Source: Pelargonium nanum
Lineage: Eukaryota > Streptophyta > Magnoliopsida > Geraniales > Geraniaceae
NCBI GenBank assembly: GCA_036897485.1
Contig: JAYMTF010000501.1
Span: forward strand, 1-34,880
Reading direction: 5' to 3'
DNA: 34,880 nucleotides
In this document: one piece after another, positions 1 through 10,020 of the stretch
Position numbering within the stretch: the first letter of the stretch is position 1
Layout of the letters: the number at the start of each line of letters is the position of its first letter
Notes under the pieces: model-generated
What the model was told of the DNA's origin: nothing
The model's database searches: none
The model's input: the letters and a program-made list of their open reading frames with translations, nothing else
Position numbers and translations under genes: made by a program

Positions 1-193
1 TGGCCTTCTTGAGGTACGCTTCGATGTCGACGTTTAGAGAGTCCCAGTACGATGATTGGCTCTGCGATGCCACGCTGGCCACCTTGACGGGGCGGAAAAG
101 CACCGACCGACGGCCAGGATTCGACCTGGAGATGTGCTGTTTTGCTGTCGATACCATCGGATAGCAGTTGATTTGAAATGAAGTCCCTGCCAT
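1..193 (-). CDS. Partial plastid-targeted protein, probable geranyl diphosphate synthase small subunit (N-terminus only)
   Basis: An open frame starts at the ATG ending at 193 on the minus strand and runs off the left edge after 64 codons. Residues 1 to about 45 are rich in Ser, Arg and Ala with almost no acidic residues, as in a chloroplast transit peptide. They are followed by SSYWDSLNVDIEAYLKKA, which matches my memory of the mature start of heterodimeric GPP/GGPP synthase small subunits (type I), where a YW then D-I-(E/D)-x-(Y/H)-L-K-K-(A/S)-I pattern precedes the prenyltransferase fold. In that family the subunit is catalytically inactive and binds a GGPP synthase, shifting output toward C10 GPP for monoterpenes in plastids. 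Codons are G/C-richer than the surroundings, and a TATA box lies 80 bp upstream. The diagnostic core lies outside the window, so the family call is inference. Another plastid prenyltransferase-like protein is the main alternative. Confidence 0.68.
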   Translation of the reverse strand, partial: MAGTSFQINCYPMVSTAKQHISRSNPGRRSVLFRPVKVASVASQSQSSYWDSLNVDIEAYLKKA

Positions 194-272
194 GGAGAGC
201 GAAGTAGACACTAAAAAATATCTAAAAATGGTGGTGTGGTTGAGATTTGGGAAAATTTGGAATCTACATTTG

Positions 273-281
273 CTATTTATA
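273..281 (-). promoter_or_regulatory. TATA box of the left-edge minus-strand gene
   Basis: TATAAATAG on the minus strand matches the plant TATA consensus and sits 80 bp upstream of the ATG at 193, implying a leader of roughly 50 nt. A W-box-like TTGACT lies just upstream on the same strand (294-299), but single W-boxes are common by chance. Confidence 0.7.
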
Positions 282-925
282 GAGGAAACAGAGAGTCAAC
301 GGAAGCGATCTGGACCGTTGAGGCTTTTATTTTCTTCGAGAGTCTATGTTATGGACGGTTGTGATCATGCATGTCTTGGACGTATCAGATGGTTTTGGTT
401 TTACCCTTTTAGTTGTGTGGTATTTACGAACACTGCCACTCTGGGATTTTAAATTTGTGCTATGGTGGGGAGCATAGACAGAGCCCACTACATCTATTAT
501 TGTTTGGCAAATTTTAATTAAGTGTTTAGGTACATTTAATAAATGGTTCTTTTAGTTGTGGTCGACAAGTGTCAATTCTTTTTAATTTATAATTCATTTG
601 TGGTTCATCCACAGTTTTTCATGCTTGAATGATTTTTCAAATTTTAAAAGTTTTGATTAAGAATATTGATATAATTTTGTCAAATGAGTTGTAAGTATTG
701 TATTTTTTTTATGAATCATATTTTGGTGTAAATCACATGTGTAATCTTGTTTGAAAGTTAGTCATAATTAAGACTCTTTACACTTTTTTATGTGTGTTTT
801 TCATGATAATCAAATTCAAGAATTTTTTTCATTAACTTAATTAGAGTTCTCAATTAAGTCACAAATTACAGGTGAATTATAGGCGAATCACTTGAGTTCA
901 AGTAAAAATATGCTCACTTGAGTAC
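282..925. other. Upstream region of the left-edge gene, AT-rich
   Basis: No gene is seen. The part next to the TATA box is presumably promoter. Beyond about 470 the sequence is AT-rich spacer with T-runs and no recognised motif. The open frame at 192-452 on the plus strand lies antisense to this promoter and shows no coding character. Confidence 0.5.
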
Positions 926-1080
926 AAGGCTTGTTTCGCCAAGCGGTTTAAGCTTTTTGGATTTCCTTTGACTCTTAAACCCTTATTGTCGACGGTGTGG
1001 GGTAGAAGTGAAATTTTGAGAGAAAAGAGGATCGGAGAGTTACTTCGTGTTATATAGCTCAACTGATAGAAAACGACAAA
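926..1080 (+). repeat. tRNA-derived SINE, degraded copy
   Basis: The segment begins with a tRNA-like A-box region (GCCAAGCGGTTTAAGC at 938-953). It continues with TTTCCTTTGA and ends near 1053-1070 in TATAGCTCAACTGATAGA. The same blocks occur in the same order on the opposite strand at 3964-4113, which shows a dispersed family. The B-box and A-tail are decayed here and I found no clear target-site duplication, so the ends are approximate. It is probably an older insertion than the other copy. Confidence 0.5.
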
Positions 1081-2283
1081 AGATGGATAGAAATCGTACC
1101 TTAATTAGTACAAATTAAAAATTGTCTATTTGAGTATTTATTTTATTTTAGTAATTCAATTTAACACAATAATTTCTTTGATGCAAGTTCAATGTGAAAA
1201 ATAGGACAAACTAAAATAGCATGCATATGGTGAAAGATTTGTTGGTTACTTAAATTTTCGTTTGATAGGTTGATTTGCCTCGCAACCCAAGTTCTTGCAT
1301 GTTTTCGATCAAGTAATAAAAGATTTGCAAAAAGAAAAAAATAATACTTGTTGCACATGAACATGATGTCAATATACATATATGAACAAGAGATTGATTG
1401 AAGAAGACACATTTGCAGAAGATTTAACATGTGTGAAAATATGGACCATATACACAACTACTCTTTCTTTTGCTTTTTATTTTTTTATAGCCTTGCCTTA
1501 TACACTACGTAATACAGTAGTTTTAGTGTATATGGCAAGCCTATTGTACCTGCTGAAGCTACTGTCACAACAATACATTATATGTCACACCATCAAATTG
1601 ACAGGTTGAAAAACAAAAAATTGTTCACTTTGAACATGTTTTTCTCTTGTTTTTGCATTAACTGTGAAATCACAAGAAGTAAATTTTTTTTACTTATGTC
1701 AGACCCTTTTCAGAGAAGTAGAAAGAGAAAACATTTTATTTCCTCTTTTACCCTTATTTTAAAGATTTATGAATTGTAACGTGTTTTAATATTACTCAGT
1801 TGGCTGTTTTACAATACGACTGATTCGATAAAAAAAATCTACATTACAATTGTATTTATTTTGGGATGTATTTTCTTATATTTAAAATTAAAAATAAATA
1901 ATTATACATGGATACAAACTCTTTGTTTTTATTTTTAGGTTAAAAGCTGTAATTATAATTGTATCATAAATATAACTCATGAGTTGTGTTTTTGCTTTTT
2001 CATCATATACTTTTTAGTAATTTATGAAAATATTTTTTTATTAAATAAATTTATAATTTGACACAAAAGCATTTTTTCTTGTTTCTATTCTCAAACAATC
2101 TTAATTTCTATAAGCTATTACGTGTGAGAAGTGTTCCCAAACAAGCACAAAGACTCTTTTCAACTTTTATATTGATTGACAATTTTTATAAAATAAAAAA
2201 AAGGAGCTTATGGCCAATATCTTCTTCCCATACTCCTCTACATTTACCACTTTAATATATAATAATCTTCTATTTAGTAGTTT
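1081..2283. other. AT-rich intergenic DNA
   Basis: Long A and T runs dominate. The short open frames on both strands (up to 98 codons) have low-complexity, hydrophobic or Lys/Phe-rich translations, lack splice context and do not resemble any family. No gene or element is supported. Confidence 0.5.
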
Positions 2284-2287
2284 CAGT

Positions 2288-2414
2288 TGATATTTTGTGT
2301 GAGCTGTGTAGAAGGTCAACCTCCTTTAAACAACAGAGGTCGGCCATTAAGATTTTGTGTGTGTATTGTAGAAGATCGACCATTGAGATTTTGTGTACAA
2401 CTGTGAGTTGATCT
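2288..2414. repeat. Decayed tandem repeat, about 33-bp unit, three copies
   Basis: Three related units (about 2288-2320, 2348-2380 and 2384-2414) share ATTTTGTGTG, then TGTAGAAG, then a GTC/ATCGAC-like end. The third is the most diverged. The reverse strand therefore reads a repeated HKIS/VDLL peptide, which is a by-product of the repeat and not evidence of a protein. Confidence 0.5.
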
Positions 2415-3953
2415 AGTTGTATCTTTTTGTTTGTATTCATACCTGTCAATGAAAAATTTCTCATAACTATAACATAACAAAATAGTAATATATATCATTT
2501 TTAATATATTTTATATTTCGAGATTATATTAGTATTTCATTTCAAAATACGTTCCACTAATATTTTTTCAAACCTACAATCTAAAATATTTGTTTCAAAT
2601 TCTTTTTACAACTAATTTTTACTAACAATCATCCAAATATCTATTCCATCAAAAGTTCATTTTACCTCCTTCTACTCCATCGACTTTTGGACACCTTAGT
2701 TCCAAAACAAGCACTTAGAGATTGGAAAATACATATATAACATTACATTTATCAAGGAATATATTTGCATATCATTATTCTATGTTCGAAAATACAGATT
2801 ACTACATTTAACTTTTCACATTTCACATTTTGGACATAGCTACAAATGAATTAATGTGTTTCATCTAACAACAAAATATTTAAATAAATTGTAAATTAAT
2901 TATTCTTTCTATCTTAAAATAAATGTCTTCAAACACAAATTATGTCGTAACACGTAGACTATAAAAGATTTATTCGTTGCTCAATTTGTAATGGCTCTAC
3001 CTCCAAGATCATCGAAATTCTAGTAACAAAAGATGTACCAGAGGTATGTATAATATAATATTTATATTTAATCATTTAAAAACATAATGAAATAACAACA
3101 AACTCAAGCCACTTTGCTTAGTTTTTTATTTAAATTTAACTAATCAAAAGTGGTGCACAATCTAAATCTTGTAGCTGGAAACAATGATCCAATGTCTAAA
3201 TCTTTCATTTTGCAAGATTTGTTTTTGTGGAAGATCATCATTATAAAAATATATATAATATCTTTTATGTAGACAAAGTTTTCGAATTGGGGATCATGGA
3301 TATGAGAGCAAATTAAACTATACATGTCTCCAGCTAAGCTCAATCCTCAAAAGTTGATTTCTTTCTTATAAAAAAATAGACAATATATTGTCGTGAAATC
3401 ATTTTCTACATGAAGGTATTGTTTGTTTTTACATGTACAAACAATTTAATTGAAATATGTATAATTATAATACACATATCTTCTCACAGGGGAAATGACC
3501 ATTTTGCATTGTATATTCTTCTAGAAACTTATAAGATATTAACATTAAAATTAAAGGATTTTAGGTTAATTTGTTGGTTGAATTTTGAGAAAAGAAGAAA
3601 TAGGTAGCTAAATTTTCAGAAATAAAAAAAATAATTGGTTAAATTTTACAAAAATTAAACAAACTAGTGACTATTGTTAGAGATATTAATTTTAACTTTT
3701 AATTGCTGATGTGATGTCGTTGACCAGTGTTTATTAATTCTGATCTTGACCCGTCATTATTTATTTGGACAAAAATCATTAGAATAATTTAAAACTATTA
3801 GTGTTTGCATATTCACTTTTTCAAAATAAATGAAAAAAATTTAATATCCTTTTAGAATAACGATATTATTATTTAAATTTGTCCAAAAATGAATATTTAT
3901 GGGCAAATTTGAATAAATTACTTAAGTTTTATCCAAAATAGATTACAAAGAAT
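2415..3953. other. AT-rich intergenic DNA
   Basis: Spacer with many poly-A/T tracts. I see no ORF with coding character, no RNA gene and no transposon ends. Confidence 0.5.
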
Positions 3954-3963
3954 TATGATTATG

Positions 3964-4113
3964 AGTTTTTTTATCAGTCGAGCTACACAACATGGAGTAG
4001 CTCAACTCTCTATAAACCCAAATTACCCACCCATACCGTTAGCAGAGAGATTCAAACACGAGACCTCAAAGGAAATACAAAACGCTTAAACCGCTTGCTC
4101 TAACCTGCCTTGA
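3964..4113 (-). mobile_element. tRNA-derived SINE with intact target-site duplications
   Basis: Read on the minus strand, this 150-bp element starts at 4113. It has a tRNA-like A box (AGCAAGCGGTTTAAGCG, 4099-4083), and 27 nt after the core of that box a B box (GTGTTTGAATC, 4059-4049), close to real tRNA spacing. It ends in GTAGCTCGACTGAT followed by seven A's. The direct repeat TATGATTATG occurs at 3954-3963 and 4114-4123, exactly flanking the element, as expected from LINE-type target-primed insertion. It shares its head, middle and 3' end with the copy at 926-1080. The family name is not known to me. Pol III transcription is possible given both boxes but is not shown. Confidence 0.68.
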
Positions 4114-4123
4114 TATGATTATG

Positions 4124-5212
4124 CGTTTATTTATTAAAAAAACATATTCATATGTCAATTTGAACATTTTTATCAAGATGAATACATCATACTTTTTTAA
4201 ACGGAGTTCAAATATAAATAATAATATAAAAAAAACATTCCATTTGTTAAAGGAATTTTTTAACTTGAACCACGAACCAAAAAAATTAGACATTCAAATA
4301 TCAAATAATAAATTTACAAACTTCTTTGTTGAATTTCAAAGAAAATGGGGAAATTGGTATTTTTAAAAGTTTTTCAATTGCAATATGTAGCCACAGTTTT
4401 GAACTGCAGTTGGATTCGGCTTTTAAATTTAACTGTTTATACCTTTAGCCAATAGATACGCCACTAACACAATGTAAATTTGGGTTTTTTAATACTTTAA
4501 AAAAAAAATTAGGGTTTCCTAATATTGAGCCTATAATACGAAAGACACTCTTATGCACAACTCCATCAAGGGATCAAATGTATCACACTAGGGTTTCTCC
4601 ACTTTTATGATCTCATGCTCCGTTCTCCTTTAAATCTTTCAAAGGCAGTGAATTTCCAGTCTCAATCTCGAACCTAAAATCTCAAGTTCCAACTCGGAGC
4701 TCTAATCTTCTCTGAATTTCCCAAAGGCATCGATACTCGTTCACCTCTATCCAATATTTTAATTGTTGAACTGATGTTGATGCTTTATTCAATTGCGAGT
4801 GATCCATCTCACACATTTATATAAGGCCCAAGTTAACTCTTAGAATTATGAAGTTGGTTTACTTTTCATTTTAAGAGTAAATACTAAAGGAAATGTGTTC
4901 CCTCCATTTCCGACAGTGACTCCGCTATAGTGCATGCACATATGTTGTAAAAAAAAATGAGAGTTACTAACTAACTAACTTATTTTAGTACTTCATACAC
5001 TTATTCTAAGACAAGAATGTAAATGAAACGTGCCACTTATTTTATGATGAATAAAGTATTATCCAATCTGACCGCGCCATGGTACCATGCACGAGGGTCA
5101 TGCGTGGAAGATTTCCGTGTCATACTAGCTCTATGCTTTTACTATAAAACTCATCACAAGGTCTTCACTCCATCTAATTAACGGTAATCAACAGCTCTTT
5201 CACTAAAATGGA
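4124..5212. other. Intergenic DNA with telo-box-like motifs
   Basis: Most of this is AT-rich spacer. Around 4509-4760 the sequence contains TTAGGGTTT and CTAGGGTTT (telo-box type AAACCCTA on the reverse strand) followed by a C/T-rich stretch. Plant 5' leaders of translation-related genes often look like this, but no ORF follows within several hundred bases. A short ACTA microsatellite is at about 4964-4980. A dead promoter or leader fragment is possible and unproven. Confidence 0.35.
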
Positions 5213-5342
5213 TGAAATTTGAGTTTTTGGGCGATGGTGATGAGAATGAATAGTTGGAATATCATTGGTGATTTAAAAAATTAGTAGGATGATCAAATAT
5301 GATACAAGTGTATAGTTGGAGGATCAACTATAATTTTAACCC
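5213..5342. repeat. Half copy of the foldback element found at 29,622-29,950
   Basis: The block TTTTGGGC-GGTGATGAGA, then CATTGGTGATTTAAAAAAT, GTTGGAGGA, and a TAATTTTAACCC end matches the right arm of the full element in the bromodomain gene in the same order. The outer end TTTTAACCC is preserved at 5334-5342. I could not find the matching left arm, so this is a truncated or rearranged copy of a dispersed non-autonomous transposon. Confidence 0.6.
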
Positions 5343-5425
5343 TAAAAAAATCTCTTGTTACTGCTACGTTTGTATATACAGTGATTAGTCAATAGTTGGG
5401 CCAATTAGGTGAATGAATCATATTT

Positions 5426-5492
5426 AAAAGCTATTAATTAATGGCACACAGCATAGTTAAAAGCTAGTACTTAATGGCACACAGTAACTATT
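5426..5492. repeat. Tandem duplication, about 33-bp unit, two copies
   Basis: Units at 5426-5458 and 5459-5492 both begin AAAAGCTA and contain TTAATGGCACACAG. They differ at a handful of positions. No gene is attached. It is probably replication slippage in spacer DNA. Confidence 0.65.
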
Positions 5493-8400
5493 AAGTGGTA
5501 AAATGGGCTTGGAGCTGTGAAATTGGTTATGTTGGGTCCAGCCCAACCCTTCATAGCTCATGGGCTGGACCAGCTTTTATCCACCGAATTAACAGATCCT
5601 GAATCTTCCTCTTCTTTTTTTGTTTTTTTTTTTTTGAAAATAAAAATTGAACTGCAAGACTCGAACTTTAGACCAAACTGCTTTTTTTGTTTTATGTGTG
5701 TGTACACACATATATATCAAATATTTCATAATCAATATAAATAATTCAATTTGAGCATGCTATCTCTTATCTTACTCTGGACAGCGCAACTAAACAATTC
5801 TTATAGCTATTATTATTATTTGTATTTTCAAAATAAAAGGTATTTGAACAAATGAGCAGAGAGTATGAACCCAGTTACTAGTGATCGAAACACAATCATG
5901 ACAACAACAACAAAAAAAAATGCATCCGTGCGAGCGTTTTTCGCCCAAAAATTTATTGTAACGGGTATAAATGTTAATTCATGATATTATTGACACATTT
6001 GAGTCTTAGCCGCTAAAAGTTTGGCTAAATTTTTGTTTTTCTTTCTTTTGCGTATTAGACTTTGACATATGATCAAAAAAATATTAATACAAATTCTCAC
6101 CAATGATAATGTGTTATATATACTTGTCTATCTTGCATAAACTTGTATTCTTTTTTATAAAAATACTAATCTCTAATGTTGGGCCATGCATATATGTAAA
6201 AATAAAAAATAAATAAAATAACCAACAAAATGAACAAGAATGGAGAAGCTAACAAAAATTAGTTAACAAGTCATGGTCCATGAACAAGGAGTTGCAATAG
6301 TTTTCACAACCCATTTGGTTGTTTTCATTTTGTTTTTGTCAATGTATCATCACCATTTTAGAACCATTCAACAAACTGGATTTGGTCTTCTTTGGGTAAA
6401 AAAGATGGTAGATCAAGTTTTCTATAATTGATCTTTTTCAGCCTAACCTTCTAACGGTTAGCTAGTAGCTACCTAAATGAATAAATGCGATTCTTATAAT
6501 ATTTTGATCCTTTTTATTTATGGTTATTAGTGTTACTTTCTTGCAAGAGGTCATAACATCACAAATTAGGCAATGTTAGATCTCACAATAGAGTGGTAAA
6601 ACAATGATGCCACAATTGATGCGTTACATTTTACATAATTTCTTTATCAGAAACTTAAGTTGAAACAAATTATTATAGTTTGTACGTCTCATTGTCACTG
6701 CGGTAATTTATAATAGACGGTTGATTTGGTCAAACTCATCATGAAGATTTCGAAGGAAGAGGAAGAATGAAAAAGTAATGTCGTGTTTAGAAAAAAAAAC
6801 CAACCACCCGAGAGTTTGATAAGATAATAGAACCTTTCACAGCCAAATTCTACAACATGCGCAGAGTAAGAAACATTAGGGTGATCCTAAAAGTTTTAAA
6901 GAAGAAAAAAAGTGAAAACGAAAAATCAAAGATAGTAAAATAGACCGAAAGTGTGTTCGGAAACTAGAGTGCAGCGCTCAAGTTCTCCTCCACTATGACG
7001 TGGGAGACGAGTGGAAGTTCAAAAGCCTAATCATGCACCGAAAATGATACGTGTGGAGGACAATGAGCCCATGATAGGTTTCACATCCTCATCGATCAAG
7101 CACCCACGCCTTCTTCCTCTACTTTCGTTGTCTAGAACTTCTCTAGGTAAGTGTTGTTTGTATTTCCTCGAAGATAAACGCACTTGCACTTTTAATGTAA
7201 TATTTAGATATACACTCAAGTTTATCGCTAAAAATGCGTTATATTGTGCGAATTCTAAGAAACTGAATCAAGGGCCCAAACCTCAAGCTCTGGCCTCCAG
7301 GATACCGCCTCAACTCTCAAGAACAAAATCAAGACACCATACTTGAATATTTTTAGTTTAAGACATGGATAATGAAAAATCGGCATGCCTCATCAAATTT
7401 GACCCGAGTTAAAAAGGCGTAACAAGATCATATTAAACCTTTTTTTTTTCCTTAAAATTTCACTACATTTATATATATATATATATATCTAAATGTTGAT
7501 GTTTCCACGTAGCTAGGTTGCTTTCACAGGCCATGTTCTTCCCCAGTAAGGTCACTGTCAATTCGATTGAAAATTTAAATTCAAAATTCCACCATAATAT
7601 TTGGATCTCAAAAGATTGAGAAAAAGTAAAATTGAAAGATAAAAAGGAATAAAGTTTGCACGAAATAAATTTTCTCCACATTCTCCTAAAATTCAAGATT
7701 CAGAAATGGAGGATGTGTACAAGAAAAACACAGAATCAAGAAATAAACATTAAATGATGAAAGGGGAAGATAGATGGATTGGTAAATGCTTCATTACTAT
7801 CTAACTAATTGTTACAGTATTTATGTGGCAGTAAAAACCTAGAGAGATGCAATTTAATGATTTGGGTAAGAATGACGTAGGTCGCAGTTCAAATTTCATA
7901 TCAGATTATTCGAATTGATATGAAATAATTAGAATTCGTTTTTAAATGGGTTATGACCAAATCGAATCAAATGAGTGAATTTGTGCGATAAACTCAGAAA
8001 TTGATCAAATAAGTCAAAATCCGATCAAATTTCGATTACTAACGGGTTCGGATCCAGACTGTCAGATTGATGGGCTCATAGTGCAGTTGTTGCTTTTGGT
8101 TGCTTCAGCAGAGATACATATATGGGTATGGTAAGGAAGATGGAAGTCTTGCTTTCAAGGGACAAGAATTGCAAATGGTGGTTGGTTTGATTTTTGGTCC
8201 CACTCTCATATGGCATCATAAACATGTTATGCTACTTCTATTTTCATATACTATATATTATATTATATTATATTTCTCTCTCTTTTTCTAAATCAACTTG
8301 TATATTGATTATTAGGTAGTTCTATATATGGTTTTAAGTTACAAACTTGAGGATTGCTTGAAGAGGTGGAAGTCATGGAAAAAAAAGTAAGTCGTGTTAA

Positions 8401-8618
8401 ACAAGTATTCGGAATTGTTTGAATAATTAATGACAAACTTTTAATATTATGAAATCTTAATTTGGGTTCAAAAGAGATGGGCAAAATCTAACATTTTAGG
8501 AGATGCTTGATTTGGGTTCCTATTAAGTTGAATGTGTTTTGTATATTTTCAACATGGAATATGAGTTTCAAAGAAAAGGCAATATTTAAAATAAAATGAA
8601 TATAATAAATATTAATTC
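5493..8618. other. Intergenic DNA, no supported gene
   Basis: AT-rich spacer. Visible items are a poly-T block (about 5608-5635) followed by a tRNA B-box-like motif read on the minus strand, a short TA microsatellite (7471-7488), and a 14-bp palindrome of TG/CA repeats at 5697-5710. The longest open frame (7011-7346, GTG start, 111 codons) has no recognisable domain. Positions about 7861-8070 look like a worn dispersed repeat, with several AATTGAT/AAATCGAAT-type short echoes. Confidence 0.45.
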
Positions 8619-8686
8619 ATGTGAGATTATGCATGTATTTTCTCATATAAGATTATGCTTGTGTTTTCTCGTGTAAGATATTATGG
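8619..8686. repeat. 26-bp tandem repeat, about 2.6 copies
   Basis: Units 8619-8644 and 8645-8670 share AAGATTATGC-TGT-TTTTCTC-type sequence with few differences, and a partial third unit follows to 8686. No associated gene. Confidence 0.65.
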
Positions 8687-8716
8687 CGTAAAGTGACGGA
8701 GCTAAACATAGGCCAT

Positions 8717-8734
8717 CATAAGTCATGACTTATG
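8717..8734. repeat. Perfect 18-bp palindrome
   Basis: CATAAGTCATGACTTATG is identical to its own reverse complement. Its core TGACTTA/TAAGTCA resembles bZIP/AP-1-like half sites, but no gene is near. The flanking sequence (GTGACGGAGCTA at about 8693, and a TTTTTTAGATTTATG stretch) looks like a worn dispersed repeat, so the palindrome may be part of an old element. Confidence 0.5.
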
Positions 8735-8871
8735 CCACCATTATATATTTTTTAGATTTATGTTGTTTGTCAAGAGTTCTTATAACTTAGTGGAAAAACA
8801 AGCGTTGGATTCAAAGTCATTTTAGTTTTATATTGAGCACATACCTCAAATCCACAAAATTAACATATATG

Positions 8872-8985
8872 GACTTTATTTTGCACATCTTATGACTATT
8901 CTTAAAAATGAATATCATCAACTAATGAGATTCATTTTGCATATCTTAGGGTTACTCTTAATTATAAACGAATATCTTCATATAA
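8872..8985. repeat. Diverged tandem duplication, about 57-bp unit
   Basis: Units at about 8872-8928 and 8929-8985 share TTTTGCAyATCTTA, then ACTmTTAAwwATrAA-GAATATC, then TTCATA/ATCAACT-type ends. They are clearly related but with many substitutions. This is spacer DNA with no gene attached. Confidence 0.5.
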
Positions 8986-9544
8986 TATTATTCGTTTATC
9001 AACTGAAGTTGATCGCTTATTTATTTGGCATGATGTTACAACTAGTTTGTATTCATCAAAATTATGAATATCAACATTTTAATAAAAAATTATTATTATT
9101 TTTAATTTTTAAAAAATAAATTATTAAATTTAACTAAAAATAATTAAGATTGCTCGGACCGATATGAGAGTGTATATTTAAGATCGTCTAGTGAGAGAAT
9201 AGTCAAATTGTTCAAAAAGTTGGCGTGATTGTGCTCTTGAAGTTATCTAGGTTTATATGATTGATGAATCAACATTTTTTCTCCTACCATTCGATATGAT
9301 GCTAACAACGCCACTTGCATAGATTTAACATAATCTACTTGTTGACAATTGTTTTGGACATTTTTTTTTACCATTTGTAGGTGTATTTTATTTACACATG
9401 TTATAAACTTTTACTTAGCATGAAAATGTCAGGCTTTAAGTGAAAAAAAAATTCAAATTTCTTACAAATATTTTGAGTAAGAGTTTACTATGAGATGTAA
9501 TCACTTGATGTTAAGAGAATAAATCATTGACTTTGAAGACAAAA

Positions 9545-9552
9545 CTATATAA
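9545..9552 (+). promoter_or_regulatory. TATA-box-like motif upstream of a doubtful small ORF
   Basis: TATATAAG at 9545-9552 fits a plant TATA box and lies 85 bp before the ATG at 9630. In AT-rich spacer such motifs are frequent by chance, so the link is weak. Confidence 0.3.
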
Positions 9553-9629
9553 GAAGCTAATGGTAGCTTGGTTAGGCCAACATGGATGATTCCTAGCCAT
9601 CAATTATTTAAGTTATATTATTCATCAAT

Positions 9630-9845
9630 ATGTATATAAACATAAACATGAAGAGTCCTAGTTTGTTTGTCACAAATACAAATGAATCATTCAAATTTGA
9701 TTCTCTTTCTTCCATGTCCTCTTCTTCAATTAATAAAGAAAAGTTGGAAAAAATCAAACTTTTGACCTGTAAAAATCCATTATTAGGGGCATGTTCCTTC
9801 GCACGTGCTGCACGTGTGTGCACACTACCTTGTTTTAGTGACTAG
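9630..9845 (+). CDS. Doubtful small ORF, 71 codons, unrecognised
   Basis: An ATG-started frame of 71 codons follows a TATA-like motif. Its translation has a Ser-rich middle (SLSSMSSSS at residues 26-34), a Lys/Glu patch (NKEKLEKIK) and a C-terminal part with three Cys (residues 47, 55 and 63). It has no signal peptide or membrane segment and resembles no family I know. Two CACGTG motifs lie inside its 3' part, which fits regulatory DNA as well as coding DNA. Codon use is not distinctive, and the opposite strand also has a 71-codon open frame here. I regard it as more likely non-coding than not. Confidence 0.2.
   Translation: MYININMKSPSLFVTNTNESFKFDSLSSMSSSSINKEKLEKIKLLTCKNPLLGACSFARAARVCTLPCFSD
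9802..9816. promoter_or_regulatory. Two adjacent G-boxes (CACGTG)
   Basis: CACGTG occurs at 9802-9807 and again at 9811-9816, three bases apart, inside GC-richer sequence that stands out from the spacer. G-boxes bind plant bZIP and bHLH factors. The nearest confident gene start is almost 3 kb downstream, so the target, if any, is unknown. Confidence 0.35.
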
Positions 9846-10020
9846 TGAGGCTATCTGTGTGGTGTTTGAGAGGACAGTTGGGTATGACTTGTGAGTGTCA
9901 TGTCCTCTTTAAAGGACAAAACAATATTGTCCCCAATTGATTGTTTTGTGAGATATTCAACAAAATTATAAATTATCTAATTTTCATATGTTCTCATCAA
10001 GACAATCGGACATGAGAACA

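Noticed and set aside
5608..5675. Poly-T block next to a B-box-like GTTCGAGTC (minus strand)
   Set aside because: No A box at a proper distance and no target-site duplication were found, so a SINE fragment is possible but not supported.
7011..7346. 111-codon frame in the left spacer
   Set aside because: It begins at GTG and has no domain, promoter or codon signal. A CTAGGTAAGT inside resembles a splice donor but nothing pairs with it.
8781..8818. tRNA-like A box and B box words
   Set aside because: The two are only about 13 bases apart, too close for a tRNA or an intact SINE head.
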